Source: an uncultured Allobosea sp. (GTDB lineage: Bacteria > Pseudomonadota > Alphaproteobacteria > Rhizobiales > Beijerinckiaceae). From it: 64,000 nt of DNA. How positions within the stretch are numbered: the first letter of the stretch is position 1; each line of letters opens with the position of its first letter. Of this stretch, positions 36,916 to 49,342 are shown piece by piece. The stretch is from assembly GCF_945956895.1 (NCBI RefSeq), contig NZ_CAMFJF010000002.1, forward strand, positions 186,001 to 250,000. The letters run 5' to 3'. A program made the translations under genes and the position numbers. The notes beneath the pieces are model-generated. The model worked only from the letters and a program-made list of their open reading frames with translations, did no database searches and had not been told where the DNA came from.

Positions 36916-37688
36916 CGATGAGCGCGGAGGCCCGGCAGATCGCTGCCATTATCGGGGCGCCGCCCAAGGCGGTCCGCCAGGCGCTCTCGCGCCATGGCGT
37001 GCTGCGGGCAGGCATCAACCTGTCGAATTTCCTGCTGGTCTCCAGCCGCACGGCCGATGGCGGCCCGGCCGGCGTCTCCCCGGACATGGCGGCGATCCTT
37101 GCCGCATGCCTCGGCCTGCCGCTGACCTATGTTCCCTATGAATCGCCCGGCCCGGTCGCGGATGCGGCGGAGCGCGACGAATGGGATATCGCCCTCATCG
37201 GCGCCGAGCCGCAGCGCGCCGCCGTGATCGACTTCACCCCGGCCTATACCGAGATCGAGGCGACCTATCTGGTGCCGGCAAGCTCGACCCTGCAATCGGT
37301 GGTGGAGGTCGACCAGAAGGGGCGACGCATCGCGGTCGCCGGCCGCACGGCCTACGGCCTTTGGCTGGAACGGAACATCCAGGCAGCCGAACTCGTGACC
37401 GGCGAGGGTTTCGACGGAGCCTACCGGCACTTCGTCGACCAGAAACTGGACGCGCTCGCAGGCTTGAGGCCGAAGCTGATCGAGGACGAGAAGACATTGC
37501 CGGGCTCGCGGATGCTCCCCGGCCGCTTCATGGCGGTCCAGCAGGCGCTCGGCACGCCCAAGGCGTCCGGCATCGCGATCGATTACCTGCGCAGCTTCGT
37601 TTCCGCCGCCATCCGGACGGGCCTCGTCGGTCGTTTGATCGCCAGGCATGGGGTGGTCGGGCTCTCGGTCGCGGAAGCAACTCCCTGA
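36912..37688 (+). CDS. Solute-binding-protein-3-like fold without a signal peptide
   Basis: 258 residues from the ATG at 36912 (ATGA overlap with the dehydrogenase gene). The core resembles amino-acid-binding proteins (GVSPDMAAILAACLGLPLTYVPY, then DEWDIALIGAEPQRAAVIDFTPAYTEIEATYLVP). The N-terminus MTMSAEARQIAAIIGAPPKA has no signal peptide or lipobox, so the protein is probably cytoplasmic. It could be a ligand sensor or an enzyme on this fold, such as a cyclohexadienyl-dehydratase-like activity. The alternative, a missed upstream secretion signal, is ruled out by the overlap. Confidence 0.7.
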   Translation: MTMSAEARQIAAIIGAPPKAVRQALSRHGVLRAGINLSNFLLVSSRTADGGPAGVSPDMAAILAACLGLPLTYVPYESPGPVADAAERDEWDIALIGAEPQRAAVIDFTPAYTEIEATYLVPASSTLQSVVEVDQKGRRIAVAGRTAYGLWLERNIQAAELVTGEGFDGAYRHFVDQKLDALAGLRPKLIEDEKTLPGSRMLPGRFMAVQQALGTPKASGIAIDYLRSFVSAAIRTGLVGRLIARHGVVGLSVAEATP

Positions 37689-37747
37689 CATTCGCTCGGC
37701 AGGGGGCTGGGCCTGCCCGACCTCCCCTGCCTCAGACAGGCAGGAAC

Positions 37748-37939
37748 ATGCTGATTGGCGTCATCGCGGACGACCTTATCGGCGCGAACGATACCGCGTT
37801 CACGCCGCCCAAGGGTGGCAGCAGCGCCAGTCTCGCAACGGCGCAGCTTCTCGGGATACCAAATGACCGGCTGCCCCAGCATCCAGCTTGCAGCGGCGCT
37901 TTATTGCTCTGGTGCTCGCGCTGGGGTGTGGGTGGATGA
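37748..37939 (+). pseudogene. N-terminal stub of a DUF1537 four-carbon acid sugar kinase
   Basis: The frame starts MLIGVIADDLIGANDTA, which is the N-terminal ATP/acid-binding motif of DUF1537 (OtnK/DtnK) kinases (usually ADDxTGAND; Thr is Ile here). Homology stops at about residue 17; the following residues (FTPPKGGSSASLATAQLL) are unlike the family and the frame ends at 37939. The remaining ~400 residues of the kinase are absent, and the sequence beyond is unrelated. It follows the dehydrogenase and binding-fold genes, so an operon that once included this kinase was truncated here. Confidence 0.65.
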
Positions 37940-37984
37940 CAGGGGCCTGGCAGTAGGTTGCGGAGCAGGTAGAGCGAAAATCAC

Positions 37985-38620
37985 TCAACATTTTTCAGCA
38001 GGCCGAAGCATCGTATCAACCGAGCGCCGGCGCGGTGGTGGTGCGCAGTCATCCGAAACTTTGTCCGCCTTGTTTGGCGCGACGTTCGTCCCAGCGGCGG
38101 CCGGGGGACTTTTGTTTTCAGCCGGGCTCTGCCCTTCCTTTCCGACTTCGGGCTTGTCACTTTTGGCTTGTCCCGCGGCACCCGGCTTGGCAGATGCCTT
38201 CCCTTGTCGGATGCCCCACTCGGATAGCGCAATGGCATTGGGGGTGATCGTATAAATATTCTTCAGCTTTACGACGATTTGGTTGCCGCGGGCGCTCGTG
38301 TTTTCAATCTTGAATTCGTCCTTTAGACCCGTAAGCAAGAATGCGCCGGCCTTTTGCGGCTGCCCAGCCTCCAACGTCAGAGTATTACCCATCGAGGCGT
38401 TCGCACTGATATTGAACGTGACGGTTACTTCATCCGCGATCAGTCCAGTCCTAAATTGACCGCTTCTCAGTTCATCCCGCATGGCGACCAGGCTTTTGCC
38501 TGTGTCTTTCATGGCAGTTTCCAGAGTTATATCACCGGGACGAGCAACATCGCTTGGAAGGTAGAACCCGCAGCCACCCAGAACAAAGCAAATTGCTGCC
38601 CCGCTGAATTGCCAACGCAT
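37985..38620 (-). CDS. Predicted lipoprotein of unknown function
   Basis: 211 residues from the ATG at 38620. The N-terminus MRWQFSGAAICFVLGGCGFY has a lipobox (LGGC) at residue 18, so the mature protein would be lipid-anchored. The middle is a beta-rich domain (TFNISANASMGNTLTLEAGQ). The last 70 residues are a low-complexity Lys/Pro/Ala/Asp tail (GQAKSDKPEVGKEGQSPAEN). The base composition looks more AT-rich than the flanks, consistent with acquisition. No family recognised. Confidence 0.6.
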   Translation of the reverse strand: MRWQFSGAAICFVLGGCGFYLPSDVARPGDITLETAMKDTGKSLVAMRDELRSGQFRTGLIADEVTVTFNISANASMGNTLTLEAGQPQKAGAFLLTGLKDEFKIENTSARGNQIVVKLKNIYTITPNAIALSEWGIRQGKASAKPGAAGQAKSDKPEVGKEGQSPAENKSPPAAAGTNVAPNKADKVSDDCAPPPRRRSVDTMLRPAEKC

Positions 38621-38687
38621 GATCTCCGCCCCCCGCGCCTGACCAAGCGTTACCGTCACCCAATTGTTTTCGTCCTGCAAGTTTAAG

Positions 38688-39140
38688 CTAGCCCGCGATA
38701 GGCTCCTCATCCTTCTTCACATCATGCGCGACGATATCGAGCGAGCCGTCCGGCAACGGCCGCCGCAGGCCCGTCGCCTCCTCCCATGGCGCAGTCATCC
38801 AGACCTCGCGCTCTTCCGGCATCGTCAGGATCACCGGCATGGCCTTCGGGTGGATGGCCTGCCTCCCCGGAGACGACCAGATATCGCCGCCTGCCGGCCT
38901 GCCGAACTCGCTGAAGCTGCCAAAGAGGGGCGAGGCATCGAGGCTCGCTGCCAGCCAGCAGCGCCAGTGCGGGCTCCACGCGTTCGTGACGCCTGGGTCG
39001 CTCTTGCGGCCCTCCAGTGCGAAGGCCGGTGAGACGGCATGCCCCCAGCGTGTCATTGCCTGCCCCCGGGCCGCTCTCGTCGCTCCTGACGACTGCTGCA
39101 GCATAGTCCGGGAAGTTGCCGGGCAGCGGCGGCAGAATCA
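38688..39140 (-). pseudogene. Broken SOS response-associated peptidase (SRAP / YedK family)
   Basis: The C-terminal half (38688 to about 39060) contains GHAVSPAFALEGRKSDPGVTN, SPHWRCWLAASLD, then AIHPKAMPVILTMPEEREVW and APWEEATGLRRPLPDGSLDI, the conserved SRAP segments. The preceding PPLPGNFPDYAAAVVRSDES lies in a different frame near 39080-39135. About 50 residues between FGSFSEFGRP and the AIHPKAMP block are missing, and the catalytic Cys2 N-terminus is not found. Frameshift plus internal deletion make it a pseudogene of the abasic-site cross-linking protein. Confidence 0.7.
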
Positions 39141-39363
39141 CGCCGGCATCGTTGAACCCGGCGAACGGTTTGCGCATCGCTTCGACGCCCCCGGCGCCCA
39201 GATCGCCACAATGGCGAAGGCCCCGGAGGCGCGGAGGAGAGTCGACGCACTCGGGCCGCGAACGAAAGCGGCATCGTTCCGAAACAGCCGGGTCGGCACT
39301 TCCGAACTGCGACAGCATGGGATGTAAAAGGATAATAAAGGTGAGTATCTTCAGAGAGATACA

Positions 39364-39440
39364 TGGCGCGGGCGACGGGGCTCGAACCCGCGACCTCCGG
39401 CGTGACAGGCCGGCACTCTAACCAACTGAGCTACGCCCGC
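39364..39440 (-). tRNA. tRNA-Asp (GTC)
   Basis: 77 nt including an encoded CCA. The acceptor arms GCGGGCG and CGCCCGC pair perfectly, the D-arm reads TAGCTCAGTTGGTTAGAG, the anticodon loop in CGGCCTGTCACGCCG shows GTC, and the T-arm is GGTTCGAGCCC. The broken SRAP gene and the truncated kinase lie on its 3' side. Confidence 0.95.
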
Positions 39441-39556
39441 GCTGGGCGGCTGAGGCATTCGCCGTCAGCGACGTGGTGAGTATTGCCCTCGGCCGAAAGT
39501 GTCAAGCGAGTGATGCCGGCAAAATCGCATCTGGGGAAAAATATCCTCGCCCTCGC

Positions 39557-40009
39557 CTATCGCTCGGCTCCGTCGCCTCCGCTCCATGGCGACGCCAGGC
39601 AAGGATCAAGCAGGACATGACGCCTGTCCTGGCGATTATATCCGCCGCGCAGGACCGCTTTGTCGCCCGGTTTCAGGTCCCCGGCGCCATAGGTCACGCA
39701 AAGAACCCGGACGCCCGGATCGGCACAGACCGCGACATACCAGAGTGCCCCGTCCGTCCGAACGAGACTCACCGTGCCCGCAATCGCCATGTCGACTCGC
39801 GAATCGGCGGGAAGCGTATCGGGAAGCTGGGCCGCAATGGATTCGCAGCTCGCCGGCTTGCCGGCTTGTTCCGGCTGCGAGAAGGCCGGGCGATCGACAA
39901 AGAAGGAATCGGGCAGGAGCGTCTGCGCCGAGGCTCGTCCCATGTCGAGGACGAATCCCAAGGAAGCGACGGCTGCCGCGCAGTGCAGGAAAGGACGAGG
40001 AACGATCAA
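39557..40009 (-). CDS. Hypothetical exported protein
   Basis: About 150 residues if translation starts at the TTG at 40009, which has GGAGG eight bases upstream. The sequence MIVPRPFLHCAAAVASLGFV then forms a signal peptide cleaved near RASAQ. An ATG at 40090 would add 27 residues before the signal. The mature part TLLPDSFFVDRPAFSQPEQAG and SRVDMAIAGTVSLVRTDGAL has four Cys and no recognised domain. It lies between tRNA-Asp and tRNA-Val. Confidence 0.5.
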   Translation of the reverse strand: MIVPRPFLHCAAAVASLGFVLDMGRASAQTLLPDSFFVDRPAFSQPEQAGKPASCESIAAQLPDTLPADSRVDMAIAGTVSLVRTDGALWYVAVCADPGVRVLCVTYGAGDLKPGDKAVLRGGYNRQDRRHVLLDPCLASPWSGGDGAER

Positions 40010-40139
40010 GCGGGACACCTCCGGGAGCCCGGCAGGGTGACGATGAAGATGGCGGAATTCGGCCGCTGGTCCGCGTTTACGGGACAACAACCCGACAACG
40101 CTTGCGATGGAGCAGCCAAGGCCTTAAACGCGACCGCGA

Positions 40140-40215
40140 GGGCGGTTAGCTCAGTTGGTAGAGCATCTCGTTTACACCGAGAGGGTCGGCGGTTCGAGCC
40201 CGTCACCGCCCACCA
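40140..40215 (+). tRNA. tRNA-Val (TAC)
   Basis: 76 nt with encoded CCA. Acceptor arms GGGCGGT and ACCGCCC pair, the D-arm is TAGCTCAGTTGGTAGAGC, anticodon arm TCTCGTTTACACCGAGA gives TAC, and the T-arm is GGTTCGAGCCC. Confidence 0.95.
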
Positions 40216-40298
40216 TGATCCAAGACATCGATAATGCCTCACGATATGCGGCGAATCGCAGCTCGCGATGGGCGCATGCGGCCCGAATTTGCCCATGC

Positions 40299-40505
40299 CT
40301 AGCGATCCGCCCGCCGTTTGGCCGCGGCATCGAGGCGCGCAATCCGGCGGATCGCGTCGTCGGTATCGGTCGAGCCAGCCAGCTTGAGCGGATCCAGCGG
40401 ATAGTCGGCCTGCGCCAGCGCTTGGCGCACGGCGGCAGGCAGGGCGTCGAATGCCGCCCAACGGTCCAGCTTCGGCTTATGCTTCAGGCGGTATCTCGGC
40501 TTCAT
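40299..40505 (-). CDS. Small DUF6525-like protein
   Basis: 68 residues from the ATG at 40505. It starts MKPRYRLKHKPKLDRWAAFD, then ALPAAVRQALAQADYPLDPL, and ends in a charged helix (DDAIRRIARLDAAAKRRADR). This pattern resembles short alphaproteobacterial DUF6525-type proteins, which is a moderate recognition only. Basic, cytoplasmic, function unknown. Confidence 0.5.
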   Translation of the reverse strand: MKPRYRLKHKPKLDRWAAFDALPAAVRQALAQADYPLDPLKLAGSTDTDDAIRRIARLDAAAKRRADR

Positions 40506-40658
40506 GGCTCCCTGACCGGACTGCCTTCTGGAACCCGGCATCGCGGTGGCTCGGGCAAGCCCTGCCGCGCTCACCGGCCAGAGCGTTCCGCGATGCCTGG
40601 AGGAGCAGAAATATGCCTGCTCCCGTGAGCTTGCACCTACTCCAGGCGCCCCAACGAA

Positions 40659-40686
40659 AACCGCCGGCGCTTGCGCGCCGGCGGTT
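40659..40686 (-). terminator. Rho-independent terminator of lon
   Basis: On the minus strand AACCGCCGGCGC-GCAA-GCGCCGGCGGTT is a perfect 12-bp stem followed by TTCGTTGG, 20 bp past the lon stop codon. Confidence 0.75.
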
Positions 40687-40706
40687 CGTTCTTCCGAGAC
40701 CGGAGA

Positions 40707-43133
<2,427 letters not shown>

Positions 43134-43435
43134 GGCAGTTCCTTTGCAGTTGCGCCCGGCGGACCCCCGAGATGGGCGGAGCGATCGGACGTATGCGGCC
43201 GAGGCGACCATTCGCCTCTCCGCCCTCGCGCATCGCACCCTCATCAGGCATGCGACTCTCGCAAGTGCACCTAAAGTGGAGACTTCCTCGCCGGCTTTCA
43301 AGCGAGGTATCCGGCTCATGCACCGCTGTCCTGCAGCAGGCGAAGAACGGGCACCAGGACCTGAGACGGGTCAATCTCGCGCAGGGTTGTGGCGATGCGA
43401 AACCGCTGCCAGCCCTGTGCCATCTGAAACGCAAA

Positions 43436-43456
43436 ACGCGCGCCAAGGGCGCGCGT
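43436..43456 (-). terminator. Rho-independent terminator of clpX
   Basis: Minus strand ACGCGCGCC-CTT-GGCGCGCGT, a 9-bp perfect stem followed by TTTGCGTTT, 25 bp after the clpX stop. It separates clpX from lon, so lon probably has its own promoter in the 347-bp spacer 43134-43480. Confidence 0.75.
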
Positions 43457-43480
43457 CCTGTTGTCGCAATGCGAGAGAAA

Positions 43481-44752
<1,272 letters not shown>

Positions 44753-45018
44753 CCGTCCATCTCCAGTTCGGGAGCCGGGAGCCGCATCGCCCGTGGCGGG
44801 TGCAGCCGTCGTCTCTCCGTCATACTTAAGCGCTCAGATCACGATGATTAGGTTAACGGCCCGTTCCGGTACATTCGGATACGCAGGGCCGGCCTAAGCC
44901 GGATCAGAATGGAGCGCTCGTCCGCTCACCCCCGACCCCATGCAAACACGGGGCCGTCCTTCGTTCAATATGGGGGCTCGGATGAGCAGGGCCAACCCAC
45001 AGGATCGCGAGCGCCCGA

Positions 45019-45642
45019 TCAGGCTTCGGCCTCCGGCCGGCGCTCCATGACCTTGTCGATCAGGCCGAACTCCTTGGCCTGATCGGCGGTCATGAAATTG
45101 TCGCGCTCCAGCGCAGCGTGGATGTCCTCGTAGGAGCGCCCGGTGTGCTTCACGTAGATCTCGTTCAGCCGCTTCTTCAGGCTCTCGACCTCCTTGGCAT
45201 GGATCAGGATGTCGGTGACCTGGCCCTGGAACCCGCCGGACGGCTGGTGAACCATGATGCGGGCGTTCGGCAGGGCGAAGCGCATGTCCTTGGCGCCGGC
45301 CGTCAGCAGGAGCGAGCCCATCGAGGCGGCCTGGCCGATGCAGACCGTCGTCACCGGGCAGCGGATCAGCTGCATGGTGTCGTAGATCGAGAGGCCGGAG
45401 GTCACCACGCCGCCGGGCGAGTTGATGTAGAAGGAGATTTCCTTCTTGGGGTTCTCGGCTTCGAGGAACAGGAGCTGCGCCACGATCAGCGAGGCCGAGA
45501 AGTCCTCGACCGGGCCGGTCAGGAAGATGATGCGCTCGCGCAGCAGGCGCGAATAGATGTCGAAGGCGCGCTCGCCGCGGCTCGACTGCTCGACCACCAT
45601 CGGGACGAGATTGTTGTAGGTCTCGAGCGGATCGCGAAGCAT
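45019..45642 (-). CDS. clpP: ATP-dependent Clp protease proteolytic subunit ClpP
   Basis: 207 residues from the ATG at 45642; a longer upstream frame is unlike the family. Catalytic Ser lies in [18 protein letters not shown], His in [15 protein letters not shown] and Asp in [13 protein letters not shown]. The oxyanion loop [19 protein letters not shown] is conserved. It forms the tetradecameric protease core with ClpX. The 266-bp spacer to clpX and the absence of a terminator suggest partial co-transcription. Confidence 0.97.
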   Translation of the reverse strand: MLRDPLETYNNLVPMVVEQSSRGERAFDIYSRLLRERIIFLTGPVEDFSASLIVAQLLFLEAENPKKEISFYINSPGGVVTSGLSIYDTMQLIRCPVTTVCIGQAASMGSLLLTAGAKDMRFALPNARIMVHQPSGGFQGQVTDILIHAKEVESLKKRLNEIYVKHTGRSYEDIHAALERDNFMTADQAKEFGLIDKVMERRPEAEA

Positions 45643-45747
45643 GGATCTGTCCTTGAGGTGGAGCGCTGGGAAGCCCAGCAAGATGTCGAATCGGCGGTGT
45701 CTCGGAAGACACTCACTTAAGCACGGCAATCGCGGCTGAAAAGGGAA

Positions 45748-45776
45748 GCGCCGCCGGTCGCGAAGGCCGGCGGCGC
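45748..45776 (-). terminator. Rho-independent terminator of tig
   Basis: Minus strand GCGCCGCCGG..CCGGCGGCGC, 10-bp perfect arms with a 9-base loop, then TTCCCTTTT, 30 bp downstream of tig. It separates tig from clpP. Confidence 0.75.
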
Positions 45777-45805
45777 GAATGCTGTCGTTAAGGTTGCCGC
45801 AAGGC

Positions 45806-47236
45806 TCAGGCAGAGGCGTCGTCGGCCTTGGCTTCGGCCTTCTTGGTCTTCTTGGCGGCGGCCTTCTTCGGCTTGGTCTCGGCGGCTTCCTCGGCATCGT
45901 CGTCGGCGTAGAGCGCCTCGCGCGAAACCGTCTGGTCCTCGACCTTCACCTGGCCGAGGAGATGGTCGACGACCTTCTCCTCGAAGATCGGGGCGCGGAT
46001 CTCGGCGAGAGCCTGCGGGTTCTTGCGATAGAAGTCCCAGACCTGCTTCTCCTGACCGGGGAACTGGCGGGCACGCTCGATCAGGGCCTGGGTGACCTCG
46101 TCATCCGAGATCTGGACCTTGGCCTGCTCGCCGATCTCGGCCAGCACGAGGCCCAGGCGCACGCGGCGCTCGGCGATCTTGCGGTAGTCGGCGCGGGCGG
46201 CGTCCTCGGTGGTGTCCTCGTCGGCGAAGGTCTTGTTGGCCTGCTTCATGTCGGCCTCGACCTGGCTCCAGACGCTGGCGAACTCCTGCTCGACCAGGGT
46301 CGGCGGCAGCTCGAAGCTGTACTTGCCGTCGAGCGCGTCGAGCAGGCCCTTCTTGAGCTTGCGGCGCGACTGGGCGGTGAAGTCACGGCCGATCTGCTCG
46401 CTCACGGCTTCCTTGAGCTTGTCGAGCGATTCCATGCCGAAGGCCTTGGCGAGTTCGTCATCGATCTTGATGGCGTCCGGGCCCTGCACGTCGGTGACGG
46501 TGACTTCGAACTCGGCCGGCTTGCCGGCGAGGTTCTCGGCCGCATAGTTCTCGGGGAAGGTCACCTTGACGGTGCGGGCCTCGCCGGTCTTGGCGCCTTC
46601 GAGCTGCTCCTCGAAGCCCGGGATGAACTGGCCGGCGCCGAGATCGAGCGGGATGCCCTCGCCCGTGCCGCCGTCGAACTTCTCGCCGTCGAGCGTGCCG
46701 ACGAAGGAGATGATCAGGCGGTCGCCCTTCTCGGCCTTGGCCTTCTCGCCCTTGGTCGAGTAGCTGCGGTTGCCGGAAGCCATGCGCAGCAGCGCAGCGT
46801 CGACATCGGCGTCCGGAACCTCGGCCACCGGCTTCACCAGCGAGACGTCCGAGAGGTCGGCGAGCTCGATCTTCGGGAGCACTTCAAGTGCGACGGTGAA
46901 GGCGAGATCGCCCTTGGCCTCCATCGCGGCCTCGATCTCTTCCTTGTTCTCGGGGAAGCGGATCTGCGGCTCGAAGGCGAGCTTCAGGTTGTTGTCGGCG
47001 ACGATCTTCTGGTTCGCCTCGTTGACGGCGTTCTGCAGCACGTCGGACATGACCGAACGGCCATAGAGGCGGCGCAGATGCGCGACCGGCACCTTGCCCG
47101 GGCGGAAGCCGTTGATCTTGGCCTTGCCCTGGAGATCCTGGAGGCTGCCATCGAGCCTGGTCTTCAGGTCGGCGGCGTTCAGCACCACCTGGAATTCGCG
47201 CTTGAGGCCCTGGGACAGGGTTTCGGTCACGTTCAT
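45806..47236 (-). CDS. tig: Trigger factor, ribosome-associated chaperone and peptidyl-prolyl isomerase
   Basis: 476 residues from the ATG at 47236. The ribosome-binding domain contains [20 protein letters not shown] (GFRxGxxP signature). The FKBP-like PPIase domain has [20 protein letters not shown] and [16 protein letters not shown]. The C-terminal helical arms follow from about residue 250. The final 40 residues are an Ala/Lys-rich tail ([20 protein letters not shown]), typical of rhizobial trigger factors. It binds nascent chains at the ribosome exit. Confidence 0.97.
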   Translation of the reverse strand: MNVTETLSQGLKREFQVVLNAADLKTRLDGSLQDLQGKAKINGFRPGKVPVAHLRRLYGRSVMSDVLQNAVNEANQKIVADNNLKLAFEPQIRFPENKEEIEAAMEAKGDLAFTVALEVLPKIELADLSDVSLVKPVAEVPDADVDAALLRMASGNRSYSTKGEKAKAEKGDRLIISFVGTLDGEKFDGGTGEGIPLDLGAGQFIPGFEEQLEGAKTGEARTVKVTFPENYAAENLAGKPAEFEVTVTDVQGPDAIKIDDELAKAFGMESLDKLKEAVSEQIGRDFTAQSRRKLKKGLLDALDGKYSFELPPTLVEQEFASVWSQVEADMKQANKTFADEDTTEDAARADYRKIAERRVRLGLVLAEIGEQAKVQISDDEVTQALIERARQFPGQEKQVWDFYRKNPQALAEIRAPIFEEKVVDHLLGQVKVEDQTVSREALYADDDAEEAAETKPKKAAAKKTKKAEAKADDASA

Positions 47237-47376
47237 TTTTCTACCGCCAACAGCTCGTTTACGTCTCAATGTCCAAAGCGCGACGCCGGTTCCGACCGCC
47301 GCCGCGCTCGCGAATAACTCTCATATCGATCATCGTTTTCGCGCCCTGACGGGCGAGCGATGATCTTCTAGACCGA

Positions 47377-47461
47377 TGGTGCGGGCGGAGGGACTCGAAC
47401 CCCCACGACTTTCGCCGCTGGTACCTAAAACCAGTGCGTCTACCAATTCCGCCACGCCCGC
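47377..47461 (-). tRNA. tRNA-Leu (TAG)
   Basis: 85 nt including CCA, with the long variable arm of a class II tRNA. The acceptor arms GCGGGCG and CGCCCGC pair. The anticodon arm CTGGTTTTAGGTACCAG presents TAG, and the T-arm is GGGTTCGAGTCCC. Confidence 0.95.
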
Positions 47462-47639
47462 CGGCCCGATAGCGCTGCGCGCGAGCAAACGCAGCGCGGC
47501 CATCGTCCAAGCCGCAGCGCTATACGCATTTCGGCCGGGCCATGCAGCAAAAAAATGACGGTTCTGCAAAACAGGCAGCCCGCGGCGCTTTTTCCGGCCG
47601 TGATCGTGGCGGCTCTCGCCAGAGCGGGCCGGCCGGATT

Positions 47640-49085
47640 ATGCGGTACGGCATGACGAAACCGCCCGCCGCCCTGCCCTCGCTGACGCGCCGCCAATGTC
47701 TGGCGGGACTTGCCGGCACCAGCCTGCTCATGCCGCAGGCGGGATTTGCGCAAGCGCCAGCGACCGCCGCCCAGCCTGCGGCCGAGCCGCAACGGCAGAC
47801 GCTCGTCGCTGCGCCCATCAAGGCAAGACTGCGCCCCACGCCACCGGTCGACACCGAGATCTGGGCCTTCGACGGCGCCACGCCCGGCCCGACCCTGCGA
47901 ATCAAGCAGGGCGAGACCCTGGCGCTCAAGCTGGAGAACAAGACGATGGCCCCGCTTGACCTGCATTGGTACGGCCTGCGCGGCGAGGCCGAACGCGACG
48001 GCGCCGCGAGCTTCACGCGTCCGCCCATCGCCCCCGGAGAAACCGGCGAGTTCCGGATCTCGCCGCCGGATTCGGGCACCCTGCTCTATCGCCCGCTTCG
48101 AGCCGGCGGGTCGTCGGAACCTGCGGGCCGAGGCCTGAGCGGGCTCGTCATCGTCGAGGAAAAGGAGCCACCGGCCGTCGATCTCGACCTGCCGATTCTG
48201 ATCACCGACTGGCTTATCGGCGACGACCAGGCGATCCAGCCCTTTGTGCTGCAGGGCAATGCCTCGGCTTCGGCCGGGCGGCTCGGGAGCTGGTTGACCG
48301 TCAACGGGCGCTCGCCGCCGCAGCCGATCACGGCCCGGCCCGGTGCGCGCGTCCGCCTCAGGCTCGCCAATGCCTGCAATGCCCGGATCATGCGTTTGCG
48401 CTTCGACGGCGGAAAGGCGACCGTGATCGCCGTCGATAGCCAGCCGACGGAGAGCTTTGCACCCGTGCGCTCGCAACTGCCCTTCGCGCCGGGCACGCGT
48501 TACGATGTCATCGTCGACCTGCCGATCGAGGTCGGTGCTGCTGTAAATGTCAGCGCCCTGATCGGCGGCGGCCTGCCTCTGGTCAGGATCGTGACCGCGG
48601 GCGAGCCGCAAGTGCCGCCGGCCTCCATGCCCGCCCTGAAGCTCAACCCTGCCCTGCCGCTGGGCGTGCGGATGCAGGATGCCTTGCGGCCCGAGCTCGT
48701 CATCGAAGGCGGCGCCAAGCTCTCCGAGGACCAGAAGCTCGATTTCACCGGGCTCGACCTCGCCACCCCCTGGCGGGTCAATGGCGGCACGGGCTCCTTC
48801 GACGGCAAGCCGCTGTTCAGCGTCAAGCGCGGCACGCCAATCGTCATGGCGATCGACAACCGCACGGCCTTCGTCCAGCCGTTCCATGTCCACGGCCACA
48901 GCTTCCGGCTGCTGCACCCGCTCGATGACGGTTGGGAGAATTATTTCCTCGACACCGTGCAGATCCCCGAGCGCAAGAAGCTGCACATCGCCTTCATCGC
49001 CGACAATCCCGGCCGCTGGCTGATCTCGTCGACGGTGCTGGAGCGCTTCGACCTCGGACTGTGGAGCTGGTTCGAGGTGACGTGA
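47640..49085 (+). CDS. Multicopper-oxidase-fold protein lacking most copper ligands
   Basis: 481 residues (an ATG at 47652 is an alternative start). A twin-arginine signal is visible: SLTRRQCLAGLAGTSLLMPQ, cleaved near GFAQ. Three cupredoxin domains follow: DGATPGPTLRIKQGETLALK, DLPILITDWLIGDD and FTGLDLATPWRVNGGTGSFD. The copper motifs are eroded: HWHG is HWYGL, the H-x-H of domain 1 is GTLLYRPL, and the last HCHxxxH is LISSTVLERFDLG. Only QPFHVHGHSF is intact. Electron transfer through a normal T1/T2/T3 set is therefore not expected. FtsP/SufI is a known copper-free relative, so a structural periplasmic role is possible. Confidence 0.8.
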   Translation: MRYGMTKPPAALPSLTRRQCLAGLAGTSLLMPQAGFAQAPATAAQPAAEPQRQTLVAAPIKARLRPTPPVDTEIWAFDGATPGPTLRIKQGETLALKLENKTMAPLDLHWYGLRGEAERDGAASFTRPPIAPGETGEFRISPPDSGTLLYRPLRAGGSSEPAGRGLSGLVIVEEKEPPAVDLDLPILITDWLIGDDQAIQPFVLQGNASASAGRLGSWLTVNGRSPPQPITARPGARVRLRLANACNARIMRLRFDGGKATVIAVDSQPTESFAPVRSQLPFAPGTRYDVIVDLPIEVGAAVNVSALIGGGLPLVRIVTAGEPQVPPASMPALKLNPALPLGVRMQDALRPELVIEGGAKLSEDQKLDFTGLDLATPWRVNGGTGSFDGKPLFSVKRGTPIVMAIDNRTAFVQPFHVHGHSFRLLHPLDDGWENYFLDTVQIPERKKLHIAFIADNPGRWLISSTVLERFDLGLWSWFEVT

Positions 49086-49095
49086 GGTTTCCCCC

Positions 49096-49325
49096 TTCGT
49101 CATTCCGGGGCAGGCCGAAGGCCTGAGCCCGGAACCCGTGAACACGACGCAGCGTCGAGAGAGCCGTCATTGCGAGCATGGCGAAGCAATCCAGGGGGAC
49201 CGGGTTGAACGCTTCCGCCCAGTCCCCCTGGATTGCTTCGTCGCTGCCGCTCCTCGCAATGACGACGAAGGAGCGTCGTGTTCATGGGTTCCGGGCTCTT
49301 CGCTGACGCGAAACCCCAGAATAAC
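49096..49325. repeat. Nested palindromic repeat (CAATCCAGGGG family inside another hairpin)
   Basis: The outer arms are CCGGAACCCGTGAACACGAC and its near-complement GTCGTGTTCATGGGTTCCGG. The interior, about 49168-49265, is a copy of the CAATCCAGGGG repeat (CCGTCATTGCGAGCATGGCG to CTCCTCGCAATGACGAC). The gap 49086-49342 holds only this. Confidence 0.75.
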
Positions 49326-49342
49326 GGCAGTGGTTCAGCCGC

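Noticed and set aside
39473-40234. 253-codon plus-strand frame spanning tRNA-Val
   Set aside because: It reads through a tRNA gene and is antisense to the exported-protein gene.
44894-45712. 272-codon minus-strand frame over clpP
   Set aside because: It is an alternate frame of clpP; the real frame has the complete Ser-His-Asp triad.
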